A DNA stretch of 37,308 nt. Source: Candidatus Duberdicusella sinuisediminis. GTDB lineage: Bacteria; Omnitrophota; Gorgyraeia; Duberdicusellales; Duberdicusellaceae. A model generated the notes under the pieces. The model searched no databases. It saw nothing but the letters and a program-made list of their open reading frames with translations, and was not told the origin of the DNA. The position numbers and the translations under genes were made by a program. Within the stretch, counting starts at the first letter, position 1. Each line of letters opens with the position of its first letter. The stretch is from positions 1-37,308 of the forward strand of contig QNCG01000004.1 in NCBI GenBank assembly GCA_003644445.1, read 5' to 3'. Of this stretch, positions 17,371 through 26,155 are shown piece after piece.

Positions 17371-18306
17371 ATGGCTGAATTATTTTATGCTCGAGATTTT
17401 TATGGTAAGACTCTTGTAGAGTTAGGGAGAAAAGACCCTAATATTGTAGTTTTAGATGCTGATTTGTCTGGCTCTACCCGTACTGCTTTATTTGGGAGAG
17501 AATTCCCAGAGAGATTTTTTAATATGGGAGTAGCTGAGCAGAATATGATGGCTACAGCTTCAGGTTTAGCCAGCTGTGGAAAGGTAGTCTTTGCTTCTAC
17601 CTTTTCTATGTTTGCTTCAGCCAGAGCCTTAGACCAGATAAGGAATACTATTTCTTATAATAACTTTAATGTAAAAATAGTGGCTTCTCACGGAGGTATT
17701 ACTGTGGGTGAGGATGGTTCTTCTCACCAGGCTTTAGAAGATATCTCTTTTATGCGAGTTATCCCTAATATGAAGGTAGTGGTGCCTTGTGATGCTGAGG
17801 AGACCAGAGAAGCAGTAATTTCTGCCTATAAAACCCCAGGGCCTTTCTACATCCGTGTTGGTCGGGCTAAAGTTCCTCAAATTGAAGGAAAGAAACCTTT
17901 TGTGCTGGGCCAAGGTTATATCTTAAACGAAGGAGAGGACTTAGCTATAATTAGTTGTGGCTTTATGGTCTATCAGGCTCTGAGAGCCTTAGAAATTTTA
18001 AAAAAACAGGGCGTAAACCCTTACGTAGTAAATATCCACACTATAAAACCTATAGACGAAAAGTTAATATCAGAATTAGCTGAGAAAGTAAAAGGCTTTG
18101 TAGTTTGTGAGGAACATTCAATAATTGGCGGTTTGGGTTCAACTGTAGCTGAAGTAGTTTCGGAGAGAAAACCTTTGTTAATAAAGAGAATCGGGATAAG
18201 AGATAGTTTTGGCCAATCAGGAACTCCTGGAGAACTTCTTAAGTTTTACGGTTTAGAACCAGAAAATATCACCCAAGCCTGTTTAGAGATTCTCAGAAAT
18301 GCTTGA
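17371..18306 (+). CDS. tktB: Transketolase, C-terminal subunit
   Basis: VVLDADLSGSTRTALFGREFPERFFNMGVAEQNMMATASGLASCGKVVFASTFSMFASARALDQIRN. Confidence 0.92.
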   Translation: MAELFYARDFYGKTLVELGRKDPNIVVLDADLSGSTRTALFGREFPERFFNMGVAEQNMMATASGLASCGKVVFASTFSMFASARALDQIRNTISYNNFNVKIVASHGGITVGEDGSSHQALEDISFMRVIPNMKVVVPCDAEETREAVISAYKTPGPFYIRVGRAKVPQIEGKKPFVLGQGYILNEGEDLAIISCGFMVYQALRALEILKKQGVNPYVVNIHTIKPIDEKLISELAEKVKGFVVCEEHSIIGGLGSTVAEVVSERKPLLIKRIGIRDSFGQSGTPGELLKFYGLEPENITQACLEILRNA

Positions 18307-19177
18307 TTGTATCTATCACAGTTCTTCTAAGAGCGTCTTTCTTAGAACTCCTGCTAAACTGAACCTCTATTTAAATATCTCAGGTAAAAGAAAAGATGGC
18401 TACCATAATATCTGCAGTATAATAGAGAGAATAGCTCTTTTTGACGATTTAAGATTAGTTCTTAACAATACTAAGAAAGTAAGACTGTTCTGTAATATAA
18501 AGGAGTTGAATAATCCTTCTAACTTGGCCTTTAGAGCCTGCGAATTATTTCGCAGAAGTTACAAGATAACTGAAGGGGTAGATATTTTTTTAAACAAGAA
18601 TATCCCTCCGGGCGCAGGTTTAGGAGGAGCTTCTTCTAATTGTGCGGGAGTACTTTTAGGTTTAAGTAAGCTTTTTAAGTTAGAGTTAAGTCTTAATCAG
18701 CTTTACAGGTTAGGCGAAAAATTAGGTTCTGATGTTAATTTTTTCCTAAGAGGAATTAGTTTTGCCTTGGCTTTAGGCAGAGGAGAGAAGATTTATCCTT
18801 TAGAAGGCGGGTTTAAGATTAACCACCTTTTAATTCTGCCTAATTTTTCTTCTTCTACTGCCAAAGTATATAAAGCTTACAACTTAAATTTGACAACTTC
18901 TATTGACAATGCTAAACTAATAATTTATAGTTTGAAGAAGAAAGATAAAGCTTTCTTAGAAAAGTTAATTTTTAATGCTCTAACTAAGCCTTTTTTGAAG
19001 GTATATCCTGAGGGGAGAGAGATTTTTGAAATTATTTCTCGAAGAGAAGATTATTCCTTTTCTTTGACCGGCTCAGGCTCAGCTGTTTTTCTTCTTTATA
19101 AACAAAAATTAGGAGGTAAAATATATAAGAGCTTAAAAAAGTTGGGGGTTAAATTCTTACAGGTTTCTACATTTTAA
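18299..19177 (+). CDS. ispE: 4-diphosphocytidyl-2-C-methyl-D-erythritol kinase
   Basis: FLRTPAKLNLYLNISGKRKDGYHNICSIIERIALFDDL; NKNIPPGAGLGGASSNCAGVL; SLTGSGSAVFLLY (GHMP kinase). Confidence 0.9.
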   Translation: MLDCIYHSSSKSVFLRTPAKLNLYLNISGKRKDGYHNICSIIERIALFDDLRLVLNNTKKVRLFCNIKELNNPSNLAFRACELFRRSYKITEGVDIFLNKNIPPGAGLGGASSNCAGVLLGLSKLFKLELSLNQLYRLGEKLGSDVNFFLRGISFALALGRGEKIYPLEGGFKINHLLILPNFSSSTAKVYKAYNLNLTTSIDNAKLIIYSLKKKDKAFLEKLIFNALTKPFLKVYPEGREIFEIISRREDYSFSLTGSGSAVFLLYKQKLGGKIYKSLKKLGVKFLQVSTF

Positions 19178-19194
19178 CCAAAGGAGGCCAGCTT

Positions 19195-19623
19195 ATGGAG
19201 ATTACCGAAGTTAAGATTTCTCTTCGTGAGGGGGCTAACAAAAAACTTAAAGCCTATGCTACGGTTACCTTTGATGATTGTTTCGTGGTGAGAAACATCA
19301 AGGTAATCGAAGGGAGTTCCGGGCTTTTTGTAGCTATGCCTGCCCGAAAAATGAGACAGTTTTGCCCCCGTTGTGGCAAGAGGATTGAGCTTAAGTCTAA
19401 GTTCTGCAGTCAGTGTGGAGCGCAGCTTCCTCCCCCTCCGCGGGATTTGCAGCAAGAAAAAACTTCTCAGATTCATCAGGATATTGCTCATCCTATTAAT
19501 CAGCAGTTTAGGGATTATCTTCAGAAGAAGATTTTAGACGCTTACCAGGAGGAGAAAAATAAAGTTCAGCAGACAAAAGGGATAAATTCAGGCTCTGCTT
19601 TTACGGGCGAAACATCTTTCTAA
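19195..19623 (+). CDS. spoVG: SpoVG family protein with internal zinc-ribbon insertion
   Basis: SpoVG halves MEITEVKISLREGANKKLKAYATVTFDDCFVVRNIKVIEGSSGLFVAMPARKM and DIAHPINQQFRDYLQKKILDAYQEE flank CPRCGKRIELKSKFCSQCG. SD aaaggagg. Confidence 0.88.
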   Translation: MEITEVKISLREGANKKLKAYATVTFDDCFVVRNIKVIEGSSGLFVAMPARKMRQFCPRCGKRIELKSKFCSQCGAQLPPPPRDLQQEKTSQIHQDIAHPINQQFRDYLQKKILDAYQEEKNKVQQTKGINSGSAFTGETSF

Positions 19624-19629
19624 ATTTTC

Positions 19630-19730
19630 CTGCTGATATCCTAAACCCAACTCTCTTCTGGCGCAGGGTTAAAAACCTGGGCTAGCAGAATTTGCCCTGA
19701 CTTAGAACAAAGTTTAGTTCTAATAAGGGT
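19630..19730 (+). other. Candidate structured intergenic RNA between spoVG and tRNA-Gln
   Basis: Nested complementary segments CTGCT 19630-19634/AGCAG 19684-19688 and AACCC 19644-19648/GGGTT 19666-19670, then a hairpin CCCT-gac-TTAGAAC (19695-19708) / GTTCTAA-ta-AGGG (19717-19729). Confidence 0.3.
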
Positions 19731-19776
19731 GAGGGGTAGTTATTCTGGTTAAGGGTTTTGGTGTTTGAGGGTATAT

Positions 19777-19848
19777 TGCCCGGTGGTGTAACTGGTAACA
19801 CACCAGAATTTGGATCTGGTTTTTGAGGTTCGAATCCTCACCGGGCAG
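19777..19848 (+). tRNA. tRNA-Gln (TTG)
   Basis: Acceptor TGCCCGG/CCGGGCA, anticodon stem CCAGA/TCTGG with loop ATTTGGA (TTG), T-arm TGAGG-TTCGAAT-CCTCA; CCA not encoded. Confidence 0.93.
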
Positions 19849-19884
19849 AGATTTAAGTTCGAAGAAAAGTTGAAGGGGAAATAA

Positions 19885-21159
19885 ATGAGTAAAAGTTTTA
19901 AGTTTATAACTGGGGTGGTATTGGCTGCCGGGAAAGGAGTGAGAATGAATTCTCAACTCCCTAAGGTTCTTCATAAACTTTGTGGGTTGCCTCTTATATA
20001 TTATCCTTTATCTTTACTTTCTTCACTCCACCTAAAGAATATTATTGTAGTTTTAGGCCATAAGAAAGAAGAAGTGAAGGAAGAAATAGTTAAGGAGTTT
20101 AAAGGAATTAATTTTGCCTGTCAGCGAGTTTTAAATGGGAGCGCTAAGGCTTTAGAGTCTGCTTTAAAGTATGTAGACACTCCCTACCTTTTAGTTATGT
20201 GTGCAGATTCTTCTTTTTTAGATAAGAAGGTTTTTCAGAAGGCTATTTCTTTCCATATTTCTAAGAGAAATGCTTGTACGGTCTTGAGTAGAGAGAGTTC
20301 TTCTCCTTCTTCTCTGGGAAGGATTATAAGAGATTCTCGGAATGAAATTCTGGAAATTAGAGAAGAGGTTGATTTAGACCGCAAAAATATGCCTTCTTTA
20401 AAAGAGGTAAATGCCGGTATCTATATATTTAATCGGGAAGAGCTCTCCAAACAGATAAAAAAGGTTAAGCCCCACCCTAAAAAGAAAGAGTACTTTCTTA
20501 CTGACATTATAGAGATTTTCCGGAGGAAAAACTATAAAGTCCGAGCCTTTAAGGTTGGAGAAAGAGAAATTTTTTATTCAGTAAACAGCCTTAAAGACCT
20601 TATTGAGGCAGAAAAGGTTGTCCGAACCTATCTTATTGAGGGGCTTATAGATAAAGGGGTAAGAATCTTAGACCCTCAAACTACTTTTTTAGGTCCTAAG
20701 ACTTTTATAGGAAAAAATTCGGTAATTTATCCCTTTACCTTTTTAGAAAATAATGTTAAAATTGGAAATTCTTGTGGAGTGGGGCCTTTTGTCCACTTAA
20801 GAGAAGGCACAGTTATAGGAGATAATTCCTATATAGGTAATTTTACTGAGTTAGTAAGAACTAAGCTTTCTTCTAGAGTGAAAATGAAGCACTTTGGTTA
20901 TTTAGGAGATACTGAAGTAGGGAGTAAAGTTAATATTGGCGCAGGAGTAGTAACTGCTAACTTTGATGGTAAAAAGAAAAATAAGACTAAGATTTCCGAT
21001 TCAGCCTTTATTGGTTCAGATACAATAATCGTAGCCCCAGTTAAAATAGGAAAATCCGCTTTTACTGGCGCAGGTAGTGTGATAACTAAGGATGTAGAGG
21101 ATAAAACCTTAGTAGTAGGTGTGCCAGCTAAAAAAGTAAGAGAGATAAAAAATGTTTAA
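19885..21159 (+). CDS. glmU: Bifunctional UDP-N-acetylglucosamine pyrophosphorylase / glucosamine-1-P N-acetyltransferase
   Basis: GVVLAAGKGVRMNSQLPKVLHKLCGLPLI; left-handed beta-helix hexapeptides; KMKHFGYLGDTEVGSKVNIGAGVVTANFDGKKKNKT. Confidence 0.93.
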   Translation: MSKSFKFITGVVLAAGKGVRMNSQLPKVLHKLCGLPLIYYPLSLLSSLHLKNIIVVLGHKKEEVKEEIVKEFKGINFACQRVLNGSAKALESALKYVDTPYLLVMCADSSFLDKKVFQKAISFHISKRNACTVLSRESSSPSSLGRIIRDSRNEILEIREEVDLDRKNMPSLKEVNAGIYIFNREELSKQIKKVKPHPKKKEYFLTDIIEIFRRKNYKVRAFKVGEREIFYSVNSLKDLIEAEKVVRTYLIEGLIDKGVRILDPQTTFLGPKTFIGKNSVIYPFTFLENNVKIGNSCGVGPFVHLREGTVIGDNSYIGNFTELVRTKLSSRVKMKHFGYLGDTEVGSKVNIGAGVVTANFDGKKKNKTKISDSAFIGSDTIIVAPVKIGKSAFTGAGSVITKDVEDKTLVVGVPAKKVREIKNV

Positions 21160-22093
21160 CAGAATTTCTATATTTACCGGGAACGCTCACCCTAAATTAG
21201 CTAAGGATATAGCTAAATATTTAGGAGGAAAGATTTCTCCTGCTTTGGTTTCCCGGTTCAGTGACGGAGAGGTAAGAGTAAAGATTGAGGAAAATGTCCG
21301 GGGTAAAGATGTTTTTGTAGTTCAACCTACTTCTCCTCCGGTAAATGAAAACTTAATGGAGCTTTTAATTATGATTGATGCTTTAAAGAGGGCTTCAGCC
21401 CGAAGGATTACTGCAGTTATTCCTTATTTTGGCTATGCCCGTCAGGATAGAAAGGACCAGCCTCGAGTTCCTATTACTGCTAAATTGGTGGCTAATCTCT
21501 TGACTGTAGCTGGCGCTGACCGAGTTCTTACCTTAGATTTACATGCTGGCCAAATTCAGGGATTTTTTGATATACCTTTAGACCATCTTTACGCTATTAA
21601 TGTTTTTGTGGAGTATTTTTCTAAGAAGTTAAAAAATAACTTGGTAGTAGTCTCTCCAGATGTAGGAGGAATAAAAATGGCCCGAGCTTATGCTAAGAGA
21701 TTATCGGCAGGTTTAGCTATTGTAGATAAGAGGAGAAACAGCCCTGATTCTACTTCAGCTATCCACATCTTAGGAGAGGTAGAAGGGAAAAACTGTGTTT
21801 TAGTAGATGATATAATAGCTACGGGAAGTTCTTTAATTGAGGCTGCGAAGGCTTTAAAAAGAGCCAAGAGTAAAGATATTTATGCCGCGGTCACTCACGG
21901 GGTTTTGTCTAAAGATGCAGTTAAAAAAATAGAGAATTCAGATATTAAGCAATTGGTTATTACTGATAGTATACCTCTTCCTCCAGAAAAAAGAAGTCTT
22001 AAGATTAAAGTAGTAAGTGTTGCTTCTTTGTTAGGAGAAGCCATTAAGAGGATTCACGAGGAAAAATCCATAAGTATTCTTTTTGAATTTTAG
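21152..22093 (+). CDS. prs: Ribose-phosphate pyrophosphokinase
   Basis: IFTGNAHPKLAKDIAKYLGG, VIPYFGYARQDRKDQPRVPITAKLVANLL, VLVDDIIATGSSLIEAAKAL. Confidence 0.96.
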   Translation: MFNRISIFTGNAHPKLAKDIAKYLGGKISPALVSRFSDGEVRVKIEENVRGKDVFVVQPTSPPVNENLMELLIMIDALKRASARRITAVIPYFGYARQDRKDQPRVPITAKLVANLLTVAGADRVLTLDLHAGQIQGFFDIPLDHLYAINVFVEYFSKKLKNNLVVVSPDVGGIKMARAYAKRLSAGLAIVDKRRNSPDSTSAIHILGEVEGKNCVLVDDIIATGSSLIEAAKALKRAKSKDIYAAVTHGVLSKDAVKKIENSDIKQLVITDSIPLPPEKRSLKIKVVSVASLLGEAIKRIHEEKSISILFEF

Positions 22094-22103
22094 GAGTTAG
22101 AAT

Positions 22104-22769
22104 ATGGAAGAAATAAAAATAAAAGCTTTAGCAAGGGAAGAGACAGGGACTTCTGAAGCCAAGAAATTAAGGAGAAGTAAATTTATTCCGGGCATAGTCT
22201 ACGGTAAAGATATAAATACCTTAATTAAGATAGAAAAGTCAGAACTTAAATACTTAAAAGCTCACCATTTTTCTGAAAATATCTTAATAAACTTAGAGAT
22301 TAAAAATAAGGAGAACTCCCAGAATATCCCTGTTCTATTAAAAGATTATCAACTCAGTCCTTTAACTGAGGAGATTATCCATTTAGATTTTATAAAAGTC
22401 TCTCTAGAAGAGAAGGTGGCAGTAGAAGTACCCTTAGAGATAAAAGGGGTTCCTAAGGGGGTTAAGACCGGCGGGGTTTTAGAGAGGATTCTCTGGAATT
22501 TAAAAGTAGAGTGTTTACCTAAAGATATTCCTGAGAGTATTGTTGTAGATGTTTCGGAATTAGATATCGGCGATTCTATCCATGTAGAGGATTTAGTTTT
22601 ACCTTCGGGAGTTATAGCTTTGACTGAACCTAAGGAGGTAGTGGTTACAGTTCTTGCCCCGATGAAAGAAGAAGAGGTTGTTCCTGAAGAAGAAGCTGTA
22701 GAAGAACCGGAAGTTATAAAAGAAAAGCCTAAAGAAGAAAAGGAATCTTCTAAGGAAGAGGAGAGTTGA
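22104..22769 (+). CDS. rplY: 50S ribosomal protein L25 (CTC form, acidic tail)
   Basis: AREETGTSEAKKLRRSKFIPGIVYGKDINTLIKI...VPLEIKGVPKGVKTGGVLERILWNLKVECLPKDIPE; acidic Glu-rich C-tail; SD aggag. Confidence 0.92.
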   Translation: MEEIKIKALAREETGTSEAKKLRRSKFIPGIVYGKDINTLIKIEKSELKYLKAHHFSENILINLEIKNKENSQNIPVLLKDYQLSPLTEEIIHLDFIKVSLEEKVAVEVPLEIKGVPKGVKTGGVLERILWNLKVECLPKDIPESIVVDVSELDIGDSIHVEDLVLPSGVIALTEPKEVVVTVLAPMKEEEVVPEEEAVEEPEVIKEKPKEEKESSKEEES

Positions 22770-23311
22770 GACTGGTTGTAGGCTTAGGCAATCCCGGTTT
22801 AAAATTTAAAGAAAGTCGTCATAATTTAGGATTTATGGTTGTTGAAGAATTAGCCAAAAAGTTTAAAGCTTCTTTTAAAAGAAACATTCATTGTAAAGCT
22901 TATGTATCTCTTAATAAAGAGGTAATTTTAGCTAAACCCTATACATTTATGAATCTTTCGGGGTTTTCGGTGAGAAGACTAAAGGAAAAATTTGATATTA
23001 GCCTTAGAGATATTTTAGTAATCTGCGATGACTTTAATTTACCTTTGGGTAAACTCAGATTGAAACCCCAAGGAAGTAGCGGAGGTCACAAAGGTCTTTC
23101 TTCAATTATTCAAGCCTTAGAGAGCGAGGATTTCCCCCGCTTGAGGATAGGTATAGGCAGGCCTTTAGAGGAAGATTTTAGTTCTTTTGTCTTATCTAGA
23201 TTTTCTCAAGAAGAATTATCAATAGTAAAGGAAGCTATTTCTAAAGCTGTAAGTTGTACCCAGGAGTGGATTTATCAGGATATTCAAAGATTGATGGCTA
23301 AATATAATTAG
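22766..23311 (+). CDS. pth: Peptidyl-tRNA hydrolase
   Basis: LVVGLGNPGLKFKESRHNLGFMVVEELAKKF...KPYTFMNLSGFSV...DDFNLPLGKLRLKPQGSSGGHKGLSSI. TTG start overlapping rplY. Confidence 0.94.
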   Translation: MRLVVGLGNPGLKFKESRHNLGFMVVEELAKKFKASFKRNIHCKAYVSLNKEVILAKPYTFMNLSGFSVRRLKEKFDISLRDILVICDDFNLPLGKLRLKPQGSSGGHKGLSSIIQALESEDFPRLRIGIGRPLEEDFSSFVLSRFSQEELSIVKEAISKAVSCTQEWIYQDIQRLMAKYN

Positions 23312-23321
23312 ATTAGAAGAG

Positions 23322-23636
23322 ATGAGAAATTACGAGTTAGTTCTTATATTAAGACCGGACTTAGATAGAAGTTCTTACGAGGGATTAAGAGAAAAAATTT
23401 CTTCTTTACTTTCTAAAGAAGAAGGTAAACTCTCTTCCTGGCAGATTTGGAAAGAAAAACAGAGGTTTTCTTACCCGTTGAGATTGAGGGGGGCAGAGAA
23501 GAAGAAATTTACTGAAGGAACTTACATCCTTTGTAGTTTTTTACTTTTTCCTTCTAAGATGAAAAGTTTAAAATATACCCTGGATTTAGAGGAGAGGATT
23601 ATAAGATATTTAATAGTAAATAAAGAAGCAAGGTAA
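23322..23636 (+). CDS. rpsF: 30S ribosomal protein S6
   Basis: MRNYELVLILRPDLDRSSYEGLREKISSLLSKEEGKL; synteny with ssb, rpsR, rplI. Confidence 0.9.
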   Translation: MRNYELVLILRPDLDRSSYEGLREKISSLLSKEEGKLSSWQIWKEKQRFSYPLRLRGAEKKKFTEGTYILCSFLLFPSKMKSLKYTLDLEERIIRYLIVNKEAR

Positions 23637-23644
23637 GGAGAATT

Positions 23645-24061
23645 ATGGCTAATTTAAATAAAGTATTTCTTATTGGTAATTTGACTAGAGACCCTGAACT
23701 TCGCTATACTCCCCAGGGTAGCCCTGTAACTACTTTAAGGATTGCGGTGAATAGGAATTTTCGTACTAAGGCTGGAGAGAATAAGAGAGAAACTTGTTTT
23801 GTAAATATCATCAGTTGGGGCAATTTAGCTGAAATTTGCAATCAGTATCTTCAAAAGGGGAGAGCTGTTTTTGTAGAGGGTAGACTTCAATCCCGAAGCT
23901 GGCAGGATTCTCAGGGTAAGAACCGTTCAGTAGTAGAGGTAAGGGCTGAAAGAATTCAGTTTTTAGGCCCTAAGACTGAACCGGGGGTAGAAGTAGATTT
24001 AGGTTCTGAGCCGGATTTAGAACTAGGAGAGGAAGATTCTCAGTCTCAGTTAGGAGCTTAA
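23645..24061 (+). CDS. ssb: Single-stranded DNA-binding protein
   Basis: [42 protein letters not shown]...[29 protein letters not shown]. Confidence 0.95.
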   Translation: MANLNKVFLIGNLTRDPELRYTPQGSPVTTLRIAVNRNFRTKAGENKRETCFVNIISWGNLAEICNQYLQKGRAVFVEGRLQSRSWQDSQGKNRSVVEVRAERIQFLGPKTEPGVEVDLGSEPDLELGEEDSQSQLGA

Positions 24062-24062
24062 T

Positions 24063-24296
24063 ATGGCAGTGAAGAGGCAAAGGAAAACAGTAAGATTTAA
24101 AAAGAGATGTATATTCTGCAAAGATAAAACCCCCATAGACTACAAAGACGTAGGCCTGCTCTCTAAATTTATAAATGTAAAGGGAAAGATTACTTCCCGG
24201 AGAGTGAATGGAAACTGTGCTAAACACCAGAGGAAATTGGCTAAAGCTATAAAGAGAGCAAGATTTTTAGCACTTCTGCCTTATTCAGCAAGATGA
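24063..24296 (+). CDS. rpsR: 30S ribosomal protein S18
   Basis: [62 protein letters not shown]. Confidence 0.95.
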   Translation: MAVKRQRKTVRFKKRCIFCKDKTPIDYKDVGLLSKFINVKGKITSRRVNGNCAKHQRKLAKAIKRARFLALLPYSAR

Positions 24297-24736
24297 AAAT
24301 AATCCTCTTAGAAGATATAGAAAAATTAGGCTCAACAGGAGAAATTGTAGAGGTAAAAGATGGATTTGCCCGCAATTATCTTCTCCCCCAGGCTAAAGCC
24401 TTAGAAGCTACCCCTGAAAATATCCTTATTTTCCAAAGAAAGAAGGAGAAAGAAGAGAGAAATAAGGAAAAACAGAGGCAGAAAGCTTTAGAATTTGCTG
24501 AGGAGCTTTCTAAAATTTCTTTAACTGTGGCTTGTCCAGCTAAGGAGAATGAGGAGCTTTTTGGTTCAGTTACCCCTCAGATGATAGTTTCTGCTTTAAA
24601 AGAAGAAGGTTACGAAATTGACAAGGATAAGATTAAGATAGAGGAGCCTATAAAGAAATTAGGCATATATAAGGTGAAGATAGAAATTTACCCTGAAGTT
24701 ATGGCTGAAGTTAAATTGTGGGTAGTGAAGAAGTAG
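24293..24736 (+). CDS. rplI: 50S ribosomal protein L9
   Basis: [40 protein letters not shown]. Confidence 0.95.
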   Translation: MKIILLEDIEKLGSTGEIVEVKDGFARNYLLPQAKALEATPENILIFQRKKEKEERNKEKQRQKALEFAEELSKISLTVACPAKENEELFGSVTPQMIVSALKEEGYEIDKDKIKIEEPIKKLGIYKVKIEIYPEVMAEVKLWVVKK

Positions 24737-24743
24737 GGAAGTT

Positions 24744-26123
24744 ATGCCAGTTCCTGATATAACCTCAGATAAAATCCCCCCTCAGAACATAGAGGCCGAG
24801 CAAGCAGTCTTAGGAGCTATGCTTATAAATGAGAAGATTATCCCTGAGATTTTAGAGATTATTGATGACACCTATTTTTATAAGGAAGCTCATCGCCAGA
24901 TATTTTCAGTGATTGTGGAGTTATTCCACAATAGAAAGAACGTCGATATAGTTACTGTGGCTGAAGTATTGAAGAAAAGGAAAAAATTAGAGGAAGTAGG
25001 TGGGGTAGTCTATCTTACTAACCTGGTGGATAATGTTCCGGTTGCTTCCAATGCAGTAAGTTATGCTAAAATTGTTAAAGAGAAAGGAATTTTGCGGGCT
25101 TTAATAAACTCATCTTTTCAGATTCTTTCTTTATGTTATGAGGCTAAAGAAGATGCTTCTTCTATATTGGATAAGTCAGAGAGGTTAATATTTGAGATAA
25201 GTGATAGACGGATAGAAGGGGGCTATGTCCACATAAAAGAGATTATTAAGAGCAGTATTGAGTTAATTGACAGTCTTTATCAAAAGAAGAGTCATGTTAC
25301 TGGTTTACCTACAGGATTTAAAGAATTTGATATTAAGACCTCAGGTCTTCACCCGGGAGACTTAATAGTTATTGCCGGAAGACCTTCTATGGGTAAGAGT
25401 GCTTTTGTCACTTGTTTAGCTGAATATATAGGCGTAGAGTGTAATATTCCGGTAGGGTTTTTTAGTCTGGAGATGTCTAAGGAACAATTAGTTCAAAGAT
25501 TTCTCTGTTCTTATGCTAAGGTAGATGCTCATAAGTTAAGAACCGGTTTTCTTTCTCCTTCGGATTGGCCTCTTCTTACTTCAGCTGCAGGGAAATTGTC
25601 AGAAGCTCCTTTATTTATTGATGATACCCCTGCTATAAATATTTTTGAGCTGAGGGCAAAAGCCAGGAGAATGCGTTCCCATCATAATATCCAGTTAGTT
25701 ATAGTAGATTATCTTCAACTTATAAGAGGAAGTGGAAGGCCGGAAAGTAGACAGCAGGAAATTTCAGAAGTTTCTCAGGCTCTTAAAGCTTTAGCCAAGG
25801 AGTTAGATGTTCCGGTAGTAGCGGTAAGTCAGCTTTCCCGGGAAGTAGAAAAGCGTGAAGACCATAGACCTCGACTTTCTGACTTGAGAGAATCAGGGGC
25901 TATTGAGCAGGATGCAGATTTAGTAGTCTTACTTTATAGAGATGATTATTATGACCCTGATAGTGAGAAGAAAGGCATAGCTGAAGTAAACATAGCTAAG
26001 CAGAGGAATGGTCCTACAGGAGTAATTGAATTAGGTTTTGTAAGGGAGTATATGAAATTTGTAAATTTGGATTTTGTTCACAGTGAAGAAGAATTGGGAG
26101 AGGAAGGAGAAAAGCTTAATTGA
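24744..26123 (+). CDS. dnaB: Replicative DNA helicase
   Basis: PPQNIEAEQAVLGAMLI, GDLIVIAGRPSMGKSAF, IQLVIVDYLQLIRG, LSDLRESGAIEQDADLVVLLYRDDYY. Confidence 0.96.
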   Translation: MPVPDITSDKIPPQNIEAEQAVLGAMLINEKIIPEILEIIDDTYFYKEAHRQIFSVIVELFHNRKNVDIVTVAEVLKKRKKLEEVGGVVYLTNLVDNVPVASNAVSYAKIVKEKGILRALINSSFQILSLCYEAKEDASSILDKSERLIFEISDRRIEGGYVHIKEIIKSSIELIDSLYQKKSHVTGLPTGFKEFDIKTSGLHPGDLIVIAGRPSMGKSAFVTCLAEYIGVECNIPVGFFSLEMSKEQLVQRFLCSYAKVDAHKLRTGFLSPSDWPLLTSAAGKLSEAPLFIDDTPAINIFELRAKARRMRSHHNIQLVIVDYLQLIRGSGRPESRQQEISEVSQALKALAKELDVPVVAVSQLSREVEKREDHRPRLSDLRESGAIEQDADLVVLLYRDDYYDPDSEKKGIAEVNIAKQRNGPTGVIELGFVREYMKFVNLDFVHSEEELGEEGEKLN

Positions 26124-26147
26124 CTTTCTTAAAGGAATTGGTATAAT
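26120..26147 (+). promoter_or_regulatory. Putative bamA promoter overlapping the dnaB stop codon
   Basis: TTGACT (26120-26125)-N16-TATAAT (26142-26147), ending 8 nt before ATG 26156. Confidence 0.65.
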
Positions 26148-26155
26148 AACTTAAA

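Noticed and set aside
19174-19491. 105-aa minus-strand ORF opposite spoVG
   Set aside because: Antisense shadow of the SpoVG/zinc-ribbon coding sequence; no family resemblance.
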